Part shown: positions 33,957-43,636 of the stretch, in pieces
Layout of the letters: every line of letters starts with the position of its first letter
Position numbering within the stretch: position 1 is the first letter of the stretch
NCBI GenBank assembly: GCA_030760725.1
Contig: JASWHV010000011.1
Span: 18,873,501 to 18,937,500 of the forward strand
Origin: Neostapfia colusana
Taxonomy: Eukaryota; Streptophyta; Magnoliopsida; Poales; Poaceae
Reading direction: 5' to 3'
DNA length: 64,000 nt
The notes under the pieces: generated by a model
What the model was told of the DNA's origin: nothing
Database searches by the model: none
What the model saw: the letters and a program-made list of their open reading frames with translations, nothing else
Program-made: the position numbers and the translations under genes

Positions 33957-36900
33957 TGTAACACCCCAAAAACCTGTTAAGAGGGGAATTTAAAAATTTT
34001 TGGACGTATTGCATGTGGTGCAGAAATTCAAATTCAAATTGGAATTCAAATTCAACTCAAAACAGAAAAGAAAAAGAAAAAGAAAAAGAAAAAAACAAAA
34101 CCCCCGGCCAGTGGGCCGAAACCCACCAGCCGGCCCACCATACCCCCGCGCCAGCCCGCAGCCGCGCACCCCTTTTCCCTCTCACTGACATGCGGGGCCC
34201 GCCGTCGTCTTCCTCCTCGCGCGCGCGCTCGGCCGATCCCGAGACTCCTCTCTCTCCCGAATCAAAACTACCCCCGGAAACCCGCGACCCCAGCCAAATT
34301 CTGGTCTGGGACAACTCAAACTCGATCACAACCGACACGCCGCCCTCCCCCGTCTATATATAAACGCCGGCATCACCCCGTTTTCCCCACCCGATCAGCT
34401 GTTTTTCCTCCCGGTGAGAACTGAAGCTCCGATCACCGATTTCTCTCGATCTCTGCTCGGATTTTTCGATCTAACGCGCCGATCGTGTTTCATCGCCTCC
34501 GGGGAATCACGCAGGTGCAGAAAACTCGGTGGTTTGCGCTCTAGGCACAGCTCCGACGAGCACCGCAGCGGTTCCACCTCGGACCTCGACGCCGACCGCC
34601 TTCCAGGACCTCCGAGCTCAAGAAAAACCCCAAGGTGAGACCCCCGACCTCCCCTCTACCGATCCATGCCATGAAATCTCAGTTTTAGGAGGAATAGACG
34701 AAGATCCAAAGTTCTCCAGCGAGATCGCCGCCTCCCGCCGCCGCGCGCCGCCGGGCAGCACCGCCCGCGCACGGTCAGAGCGACGTGGCCGCTTATGCGC
34801 CGTCTATTTTAAATCGCACGATAGAATTAAAGCCTGCGCGTACCGGTTCGGCGAGCTAATCTGAGCCGTCTGTTTTAAATCGGACGGTCCACATCAGCCA
34901 CGCATTATAAAGGCCAGGATTCTTACGCGCTACCCCCTGGGGATCTCGGAACATATGAGCTAGTCCCGGAAACTTCTGATCTAGCCCCTGGAACTTCAGA
35001 AATTCATGTAAATTCATTTAAAAATCAGTTTTAGCCCCTGGACTTAATAAAAATTAGGAAAACCCCTCTGTTATGAGTAGCTAGACCCCTGGAAATTTAT
35101 GAAATAATATAATAGACCTTGTAGTGGGGTGAGTTTACCTTTTTAACCCTATATGATATTAAATTTAGGAATTTGAATATGTGATTAGGATTTAAAATTT
35201 AAAAGGTGAGACAAACACATTGTAAATTCAAATTTAAACTCTCCTAGCACTTGAAAAACTTTAGAATGAGTTAAAAGTAGATTTTAAGCTGAAATGAATC
35301 TGTTTAATTGATTGTTCACATTTATTAGTTATAGGGACACAATCTTAGGTTAGGAAATAATTCTGAAAATTGGTAAAATAAATTTAAATTAGTTCACATC
35401 AGAGGAGAAGTTCAAAAATATATTATTGAATATTTTAGATCAGAACCTATTCTGTTTAAATGATGTGTCTTACTATTTTCATAATAAAGTTCACATTTAG
35501 GCATAGAAAATAAATCTGAAAATATAGGAAAATAGGTATGCATAACTAGAAAATGATAAATGAAGTTTCCAAATCCAAAGATTTCAGTTTAGGATTTGGT
35601 AGAAGATCTGAAAGCCCATTTGGAGTAGGAAAATACCTTCCAGGCAAACTTGGTAGTTAAGAAGTATATTAATTAAATTTAAAGAATTCATTCAAATTAA
35701 AAATTCATATATAGTGTGCAAACAGAAATCTGAAATACAAAAGTTAGAAATCATATACATATGTTTAAAAGTGCATGAAGGCTAAAAATCAACACAGCTA
35801 GAGTAAACACAACACCCAGAAATGTGGATGACTATCATATGTATGTATGTGTGGAGTGAAAGTGTGAACTATGTCTTATGGATTGTTGTTTTCTTTTGCT
35901 ATGTGTGTTGGCATGAGTAGAACCTGCCCCAGAGCAAGTTCTTCCCTTCCAAGATCAGGACTATCCATTCCCAGAGCAGCAGGAAGAAGGCAAGTGTCCT
36001 TGACCACTTTGTTCCTATACTAGGATGTGTAGATAGAATTATTTGCATTGTCAATTTAAATATAAAACCCATGCGAGGAAGTTTCCCTAGAATTGCATTA
36101 CCATGTTTTCCTTGTAGCTTGGGTTGGGATTTGCTTTATTATGTCATTCATTCATATTACTTATGCTTAGCCATGCTTAGAATGGGATAAGTGGGATATG
36201 ATATCATCAACTTGTTTACCTTACTCTTAAGTGAGACATTATGAGTTATGTAGAGGTAGGGATCGAGGCAAGTTGGATGATTTGGTTGGTGCTGGGGCAC
36301 GAGACTCGGGTTTGTGTTTAGTACTTGCCTGGATCCTAAGAACCGGTTCATGGAGCATGTAACCTGGCTTTACCGTGCCAACCACATGCTGAGATGGGGC
36401 AGCTTGGCCAATTAATTAGGTGTATCCCCGGCGTAGAATGGGTGTGTTGGATGGTGCGGGGAGTAGGTGTCAGCTGGACTACCATATGAACCGCAAGGCT
36501 CAAGAGGGGGCCACTGCAGCGGGGTTGGAGCCTCTTGTATGCTGTGAGGGGTGAAACCTCAGTGGGCCCACGCTCGTCAGGAATCCTTTTGTAAAGGCTT
36601 CATAGTGATCTCCTGGTTACACACCTAGGAAGTGTGAATGTGGTTCGTAGCCACTGGCATAATGGAGGTTCTTTTAGTCCACCCGGCAACGGGGGATGAA
36701 ATCACTACATGTGGGTACAGTGGTGCAAACTCTGCAGAGTCAAAACTGTCATGACAGCCGTGCTCACGGTCAAGAGCGGCTTGGACTTATTCATGATTAG
36801 AGGAATGATGACTTTGGAAGTTGTGGATGTTAAGTGGGGAGCTTAACATTGGAAATGATGTTATGGTTATTTGATTATGATGATGGGTTGGGAGATTGGG

Positions 36901-37390
36901 ATCATTTCACCTGTGTAGTAATGTAGGTGCTTAATAAGCTAAGGTAATAGGTATTAATTGCGTAGTGCTTTAACCATGAGTTCAACCTCTCCTTGTTCTA
37001 GCCATGCATGACATAACTTTCCCACACTTGCTGAGTACCAACGGTACTCAAACTTGCATATTTGTTGGTTTAAATTGCTGCTCAGGTCAAGGGGATGATG
37101 TGGTGTTCAATGACCAAGACTTCGGACCCGAAGAAGGATTCTAGGTTCATGGAGTCCCCGGGCAACGCCTGTGACGGAGCCCACAAGAATAATATTCCGC
37201 TGCTATTTTATTTACATGTTATGAACTTATTATCGTTCATCGAGACATATGCTATGTAAGACTTATTTATATTCGACACCTGGCTTGTAATAAATGATGC
37301 TTCACTATTTGTCATCACATGTATGAGAAAATGATCCTGGCATACATGTGATATTCACTCGGTTGTTCTTCGGAGAAACCGGGTGTGACA
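33957..37390 (+). repeat. E3 3' LTR
   Basis: 3434 bp. It contains about 160 bp absent from the 5' LTR, including an AAAAG/AAAGA microsatellite (about 34065-34095). TATA box TATATATAAA lies at 34355-34364. No gene is inside. Confidence 0.92.
34355..34364 (+). promoter_or_regulatory. TATA box of the E3 3' LTR
   Basis: TATATATAAA followed by CGCCGGCATC, as in the 5' LTR. From this position it could drive transcription into the E1 remnant downstream, antisense to the E1 gag. Confidence 0.5.
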
Positions 37391-39053
37391 ACTCCCACTC
37401 GGCGTCATGATACTCCATCTCCTGCTCAGTCCTGGCCTCAGGTTTGGCCTTTTGTTTGCCCTCCCGCTGGCGGTAGGGTGCACCGTCTTGGTGCGGCCGA
37501 TGTTGTTGCAGCTCACGGAAGCGCTCCACGAGCTTCTTGATTTCACGACAATCGCTAGCGCTGTGGCGGCTGGACTTGTGTACTGGGCACCACTGGCCAT
37601 CATCGCTGGCAGACGATGATCATGGGCGCTTGTCAGTGCGTGGGGCACGGCCCCCACTGGCCGCTGCTAGGGCGGCAGTGGGTGTACCGGCCAGAGGCTT
37701 GTTCCTGCCCCTGATCTTGTTCTTCTTGCTGCTGCTTAGAGCAGCAGCCTCTCCGGCACTCCCTTCCACGCAGGAGGCAGCGCGTGAGTGCTAATCTCGG
37801 CCTTCCGCCGCCCTGGCACACTTGTCGCCCAGGATGAAGAGCTTGGAGACGTCCTGCACGTCATGCGTGGCCAGCTTCTCGAGCATCTTCTTGTCGCAGA
37901 CGCCTTGCCGTAAGGCAACGACGAAGGGGGCGTTGGAGATGAAAGGGATGGCGTTCCTAACGTGGGTGAACCGCTGGATGAAGGATCACAGCGAGTCACC
38001 ATCACGCTGACGCACGGTGTGGAGATCGAGCTCGGTGTCGGGGCGCGTGTAGGAACTCCCAAAGTTGGCTGTGAATCTCCAGCACAACTCTTCATAGGAC
38101 GTGATGGAGCCTGGGGGAAGGTTCATGAGCCATGACTGGGCTGTGCCGATCAGAGCCACGGGGAAGTAGTTGGCCATGACGGCCTCATCCCCTCCTGCAA
38201 CTAGGATGGAGGTGGAGTAGATCTGCAGAAACTCGGTGGGGTTGACTATCCCGTCGTATTTTTCCGGCAAGTGAGGCCGGAACTTAGGTGGCCAGACCAC
38301 CATTCGAAGGTGCGGGGTGAGCGCCATGCAGCATCCTACTGCCCTTGGAGAGGCAGGTGTAGGCGGGGTGTGACCCGCTGGTACAGCGCTCGGAGAGTCG
38401 TACTCTCCTTTGAGGTTGCGACGCCTCTCTCAAGCGTCATTCGATGGTTATGCGACCATCTTTGCTTGCAAAGCGACGGTTCAGCTAGACCCTAAGGTCA
38501 GTTGTGGCCATCGCGCGTGTGGCTGCCGTCCCAAGGGCCACCGTCGGTGTACGTGACTGGGCCAGCGAGGGTTCAACCCACTGTCTTCTGTAGGCAGGAG
38601 AGTTTATGGCAGCAGCGACGATGTGGTCGACGTCATGTGTCCACTGCTCTGCCGCCTCGGGGGTGTCGCCCTTGCCCAAAGGGTTGTGGAGCAGAGCGCG
38701 TGCTACGGCCAGCACGCTCTCTGGGCTTGGTCGTGGTGGTGCTGTCGCCACCGTTGGAGTAGAGGGCCGCCAAGAAGAAGCGGCCACTGGCGGTGTGAGC
38801 GTCGACGGCACACCGACCGTACGGTTGCCGGCCTTCCTGACCTGCGCACCGTGGGTGCCACAAGGACACCAGCAATCCGGTCGCCGGTTCGACTGGATTT
38901 GGGCGCTATGGGCGCCGCTGGTACACCAGTCGTCTGATCGCTGGCCTGGCCAGACCTGCCCGATCTAGAGCTGGAGGTAGCCTCATCGTCTCCCGCTTGG
39001 AGACAATGGCGAGTTGGGCGAGAAGGCTCGGCATGGGAGGTGATGTTCACCAT
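37391..39053 (-). pseudogene. E1 Tat-like gag, decayed
   Basis: Read from 39053 down. The N-terminal part is Ser/Arg/Ala-rich and low in complexity, with frame changes near 38700-38850. A capsid domain follows: WPPKFRPHLPEKYDG, then WLMNLPPGSI and RFTANF (about 38300-38050). A stop or frame change lies near 37980. The capsid continues with FIQRFTHVRNAIP and KMLEKLATHDV (about 37980-37830), then a CARAAEGR-like run. The nucleocapsid-like part has PVHKSSRHSASDC (about 37580-37540). The gene is cut at 37391 by E3, and its last codons continue at 10039. The protein is typical of Tat-lineage gag. Breaks make it non-functional. Confidence 0.82.
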
Positions 39054-39069
39054 GATCGTGTGGAGAGCG

Positions 39070-39106
39070 CGATAAGGCCCCCTTCCTGGCATGCCAAATA
39101 TCGGAG
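39070..39106 (-). promoter_or_regulatory. E1 candidate primer-binding region
   Basis: Minus-strand TTTGGCATGCCAGGAAGGGG follows the 5' LTR. It is a plausible primer-binding site, but I cannot assign the tRNA with confidence. It differs from the tRNA-Met sites of E3 to E7. Confidence 0.4.
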
Positions 39107-39359
39107 TGTGTGAGCTGCGACACTCCTCCCGGCCTACTACGGAAGCAGCCCGCGAGGTTCTTGGATTGGAGGGGTCTTGGCGCCCTCACGCGATCAGGCT
39201 CGAGGGAGCGGATGAACACCGAGATTTACGTGGTTTGGGCCTCTGGAGCGTAATACCCTATGTCCACGGGAGTGCTTGTTGTATTGTTTGCTTGTATGTG
39301 CTTGAGAGGGTGCTGGGTTGCGAACGCGGAACCCTTTGTCGGGTGGTCGCACCGGTCCT

Positions 39360-39365
39360 TTTATA
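39360..39365 (-). promoter_or_regulatory. TATA box of the E1 5' LTR
   Basis: Minus-strand TATAAAAGGACC is conserved in the second LTR copy (42837-42842, TATAAAAGGACT). It would start transcription toward the E1 gag. Confidence 0.6.
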
Positions 39366-39769
39366 ATCCAAGGTCGGGGTGGTTACAATGTGGCTTGGGG
39401 CCCGACAGCTGGTCCCAAAGCCAGGTGAACCCTATATATGATCTAGGGTTTTACAGTCTGAGTAGAGTAGTCGGTGGGGGAGTAAAGTCTCGCAGTCTGG
39501 TGCGTTGAGCGCCCCTGTCCGTGTGTCAGGTGATGATGAAGACGCCGTCTTGTCACCGCGTCTTCTCGCTCTACTTGGGCAGCACAGTGCCATTGGGCGG
39601 CATTGTACCGCTATCACGCCTCACCGCCCTGTCTTGTCACCGTAATGGTGGACATGCGGAGGACGTAGGCGCGCACCGTGCGCCATGCTTCTGGGGGAAG
39701 GCGCGAGCCTTGAATGCACGGCCTAACAACGCACTTCCCCCTTGACTTCGTCGACCCACGGCCCACGAC

Positions 39770-40260
39770 GGATCGTGAGGCACGTGGCGGCTTCGGAGCT
39801 CTTATCGACAGGTTTGGAGCCAGGAGACACGTGGCAGCTCCGGACCTCACCTCGGCGGGGAGGCTCAGACCGGAGCCCAAGACACGTGTCAGCTCCGAAG
39901 CTTTCCTCAGCAGGGAGGAGGCTCTGAGCCAGGAGACACGTGGCACCTCCAGACCTCACCTCAGCGGGGAGGCTCGGACCGGAGCCCAGGGCACGTGTCA
40001 GCTCCGGAGCTTTACTCAGCAGGGAGGAGGCTCTGAGCCATGACACAGGTGACAGCTCCAGACCCCACCTCAGCGGGGAGGCTCGGACCGGAGCCCAGGG
40101 CACGTGTTAGCTCTTGAGCTCTCCTCAGCAGGAAGGAGGCTGTGAGCCAAGAGACATGTGGCATCTCCGGACCTCACCTCAGTAGGGAGGCTCGGACCGG
40201 AGCCCAGGGCACGCGCCGGCACTGGAACTCAAGCGCACGTGGCAGCCCCAAGGCTGACCT
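39770..40260. repeat. Tandem array of about 110-bp units with G-box cores in the E1 LTR
   Basis: Four or so units start near 39810, 39915, 40030 and 40140, each repeating GGGAGGCTCGGACCGGAGCC and one or two CACGTG or near-CACGTG sites. The array lies upstream (element sense) of the TATA box, so it sits in U3. Confidence 0.75.
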
Positions 40261-40369
40261 CGGGGCCAAGGATACATGGCTACGTCGGGGCCCACCCTAA
40301 TAGGGAGGCGGGGCCCAGACTGTCTTTTTACCCTCTACTTGGGGATACCCGATCTGCAGGGTACCGACA

Positions 40370-42061
40370 GATTTGGTGCTAATTTGCTAACAATCCATAT
40401 ATTTGGATAAGGTTCTACGAGGACTAACTTTGCTATTGTGTTGTGTTCTAGTACTTTTATCAATTATATTATAGAGTAAATAATAGTAAAATTATAAAAG
40501 TTAGCAAACCTGCTCACATTGCCAAAGAGTTGTATCTCAAAACCACATATGTAATATGCCAATGTATAAAAAGAACATGTGATATTGAGTAATGGCCTGA
40601 CATGATGACTATATTTTTGTGTGTCTGCATAAGTTTATTTCATTGCAAAAAATAAAATTTCGAGCATGGAGCAATTGTTAGAATTTTTTTGCTATAAAAG
40701 AGATTTGGTCCCCCAAAAGTACCTATGTGGAATGATTTTTTCGACAACAACAAACTTACATAAATTCAAATCCATTGGTCCAATCTAATGGAATAATAGC
40801 CTCCTATACCGTTTATTCATTCCATCAAAATGGTCGCTCATTATCGGTGACAGTACCCTTCTGGTTTCCTCATCTGTGCAAGGTTCCTGCTCGCGATTTT
40901 TCAAGGCGACCAGAACTGAACTGGAGAGTGGATCCTCACACAGCGATGGCTCCGTAAATCGATTCAAGGAAAGAAAAAAAAACGTGAATTTCTTCACCTC
41001 CTTGTATCACCGAGAGAAACAAACGTAGCTGGCACCAGTACGAAAGAAAAGCCGCGATTCCCGACCCACAAGATGCTAGGCGTCGACGTCCTATCGGTCG
41101 CCTCTCTCGGATAGTCCCTCGACGCGACACGTCCACGACGCCAGTCGGCCACGGCGTGCTCCTCTCCTCTGTCCCGTCGTCCTTGCCGCATCCCCCCTTG
41201 CCGCCTCCCCTGCTGCACAGTCTCTCCGCGCTGCCTCGTTCCCCGAGCGCCCCGCGTGCCCGGCCGCCAGGTCATGTGCGCCGCGCGAGCCACCATGTCT
41301 GGCTAGGGAGACGCGGGGCAGGCAAGCAGACGAGTGCTGCTGGGCCCCGGTACGTAGTCAATTTGATGGCGCGTCTCTCGACTCGCCATCCCACCTCTCG
41401 CTGCTGCTCGCCGCCTGGCGTTAGACGTTGGACGACACGACACCTTGAACGCGAAGGGTACATTTCTCGCAGTTACCCGCCCCCACTGCCCGCTGGTCCC
41501 AAGGTCGCCTGGGCCAATAGCTGGGCCGGGTGTAGCAGCGACCGGTGGACCGGTTGTGCGCGCGCTCGGGGACCGGGCGTGATGGGTCGGTCAGGTGGTG
41601 CGACTTTGGCGTCGGTCGTTTCGTTGGGGCGTGGAAGGACGAGCTGGCAGTCGGCACGGGTTGGCAGGAGTCTGGCTCGGTCTTCTTGACCGTTGCTGCT
41701 GTAGCTTCTTCGCTTTTCATTTTTGTTTCGTTGCTCACTCCACCCCCGCAATCTCCAGCGTTTTACAGAAATTGGGATTTCTCTTAATCCCCATCGTATT
41801 GCCGGAACAAGCGTTTTTTCCTTCATTTCCTGCGCTCGCTCATTAAGTTGTTAGTCTCCGTTTCTTGCGCTGGAGATTGAATGGGAACGGCGTTTACTCA
41901 GCTGCCCGTCTTCAGGAGGATAAAAACGGCGATCACGACTCCACGGCGAGCACCACTCGTTGGCGAGAAGGACTCCACGGTCGCGACTCCTTCCCTCCTC
42001 CATCGTCGTGACCCTGTCGTCCTCCAGCTTGCAGGCTCGCCTGCTCGCTGCAGCACCGGCA
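40370..42061. other. Unassigned intergenic sequence
   Basis: The part 40370-40900 is AT-rich with no recognisable feature. The part 40990-41880 is GC-rich and CpG-rich, like a plant gene 5' region. A 73-codon frame from ATG at 41881 has no recognisable product. There are no LTR, integrase or reverse transcriptase signs. This may be the only stretch of the window that predates the retroelements. Confidence 0.3.
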
Positions 42062-42295
42062 ATGGCGGAGCCGCTTGTTCGTGGGCTGAACTAGGCTCCT
42101 GACTCGGAGGAGGAGGACGCCGACAATGAGGTGGATCCCGAACATGCCCTGCATGTCGCGCAGGCTCTTTTGCGGCTCTCGACGATGAAGGAAGATATCT
42201 TGGGCATGCACAAGGATGTCAACAATGCCGTGAAACTAATGATGCCTACCATCTGTCCAATCATAGCTGGAGAGCATGGTGAAGTGCTGCAGTAA
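42062..42295 (+). pseudogene. Unrecognised small coding remnant with one in-frame TAG
   Basis: From ATG at 42062 the frame runs 77 codons to TAA at 42293-42295, broken only by TAG at 42092-42094. After the TAG the product is acidic (SEEEDADNEVDPE) and then amphipathic (ALHVAQALLRLSTMKEDILG). It follows the GC-rich stretch described for 40370-42061. I do not recognise the family. It could be the last piece of a host gene, a captured gene fragment, or chance. Confidence 0.25.
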
Positions 42296-42617
42296 AACTC
42301 TTCTGGATGTCGAAGATGTAACCTTTTTTGAGTAGTTCTTAGACTATTTATGTGTATTTTGGAGAGGCACAAAATAAATAGATAATGCAATATTTAATAT
42401 ATCCCTCACTAACAGATCGACCATATAGAAATGTATATAACGAGAGGATCTCTATTTTTAGGTATCTCCTTTGCTCATATGCAAAATAGCTATCCCATTT
42501 ACATATGCTGTTGGAGGCTGTACTATGTTGTTCCCCAATACCTAAATTGAGTTTAGATTGTCCGCACCGTGGGTCGCTACCCGCCCGGGCTGGCAAGTAC
42601 AACGGCCGCTGTCGAAG
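42296..42617. other. AT-rich spacer and short LTR-adjacent leader
   Basis: The part 42296-42555 is AT-rich with no feature. The part 42556-42617 is GC-rich and directly abuts the Tat-type LTR. By position it may be the leader of that element, but it does not match the E1 leader well. Confidence 0.3.
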
Positions 42618-43636
42618 TGTTCGCTACGACACTTCCCCGATACCGCTACTGGAGTAGTCCGCGGAGGTTCTATGTTTGGAGGGGCTAACGTCCCTAAATT
42701 GATCGAGGGTGAACACAAAGATTTACGTGGTTCGGACCGTCGGAGGGTAAAATCCTATGTCCACGGGAGAGTGTGTTGCATTGCCTGAGCTTGCGTGTCG
42801 AGATCGAACGCTTTTCTCGGAGGATGCCCCAGTCCTTTTATAGCTCAAGGTCGGGGCAGTTGCAATGTTGCTCGGGGACCGACAGGTGGCCCTGCAGCTG
42901 CCCATACCCTATACAGATCTAGAGTATTTACAGCTACATGTAGTGTTGCTGTCGATCGAGTTAAGACACGCCGCCTGACACGTCGGGCGCCTCTGACCGT
43001 GTAGCGGTTGATAATGGTGGGTGAAGACTCCGTCTTGTCGCGCACGCCCTACTTGATCAGCTGTGCTGCACGTGTCGTTGTCACGTCGTACAACAATGTG
43101 CCATTGTCACGCCGTGCCGCCCTGTCCTGTCACGGTAATGACGGCCAGGATTGGGCGGAGGCGTGCGTCGCGCGCTATACTTGTGGGGAAGGTGCGAGTC
43201 TTTAATACGCGACTAGACAAAGCACGTCTTCCTTGACTTTTGAGGAGCCCTCCTCACCCGGGAGGTCATGCCCGGAGCCTAGGGACACATGGCAATGCCA
43301 GACCTTGCCTCCACGGGAAGGTCAGGTCCGGGGCCAAGGACACGTGGTGGCTCCGGAGCCCTCCTCAGTGGGGAGGTCTGTCCTGGAGCGCAGGGACACA
43401 TGGCAGCACCGGACCTTACCTCCGCGAGGAGGCCAAGTCGGGGCCAAGGACACATGGCGGCCCTGGATCCCTCCTCAGAGGGGAGGTCCGGCCTGGGGCG
43501 CGGGGACACGTGGCAGCGCCTGACCTTGCCTCAGCGGGAAGGCCAGGTCCGGGGCCAAGGACACGTGGTGGCTCCGGAGCCCTCCTCATCGGGGAGGTCC
43601 GGCCTGGAGCCCGAAGACGCGTGGCAGTGCCAGACC
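42618..43636 (-). mobile_element. Second Tat-type LTR fragment, truncated at its element-sense start
   Basis: This aligns with the E1 5' LTR from its element-sense 3' end through the TATA box (42837-42842) into a CACGTG repeat array of about 117-bp units (about 43250-43630). The TGTCGGTACCC terminus is missing: the array runs straight into the E5 reverse transcriptase at 43637. CACGTG cores occur near 43339, 43506 and 43561; related units have CACATG. It is a different copy from E1, with clear sequence divergence. Confidence 0.75.
42837..42842 (-). promoter_or_regulatory. TATA box of the second Tat-type LTR
   Basis: Minus-strand TATAAAAGGACT is the same context as 39360-39365. Confidence 0.55.

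Larger units (their letters stand above)
10040..37390 (+). mobile_element. E3 chromovirus-type gypsy element with ORF0, interrupted by E4
   Basis: The LTRs are 10040-13312 and 33957-37390, both opening TGTAACACCCC and closing GGGTGTGACA. A tRNA-Met primer-binding site is at 13317-13328 and a polypurine tract at 33943-33950. Between them lie ORF0, gag, protease, reverse transcriptase, RNase H, integrase and a chromodomain-like tail, in that order. That order and the long LTRs suggest the Tekay/Del lineage. Flanking bases are ACTCA (10035-10039) and ACTCC (37391-37395), a duplication with one mismatch. The insertion splits the E1 gag reading frame. E4 (16436-31252) is nested inside. LTR mismatches are several percent in the first 500 bases compared by eye, so E3 is older than E4. 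Confidence 0.92.
39107..40369 (-). mobile_element. E1 5' LTR (Tat-like), with internal tandem repeats and CACGTG boxes
   Basis: In element sense it opens TGTCGGTACCC (40369 downward), matching the 3' LTR fragment at 1-231. The far end (about 39107) is approximate, set by comparison with the second copy at 42618. A TATA box on the minus strand (TATAAA, 39360-39365) recurs at 42837-42842. The segment 39770-40260 is a tandem array of roughly 107-115-bp units (TGAGCCAGGAGACACGTGGC... GAGGCTCGGACCGGAGCCC). Perfect CACGTG lies at 39781, 39828, 39883, 39937, 39992, 40101 and 40236. Confidence 0.8.

Noticed and set aside
39770..40260. CRISPR-like or minisatellite array
   Set aside because: The units are adjacent and about 110 bp, without short repeats separated by unique spacers, and they lie within an LTR of a eukaryotic element.
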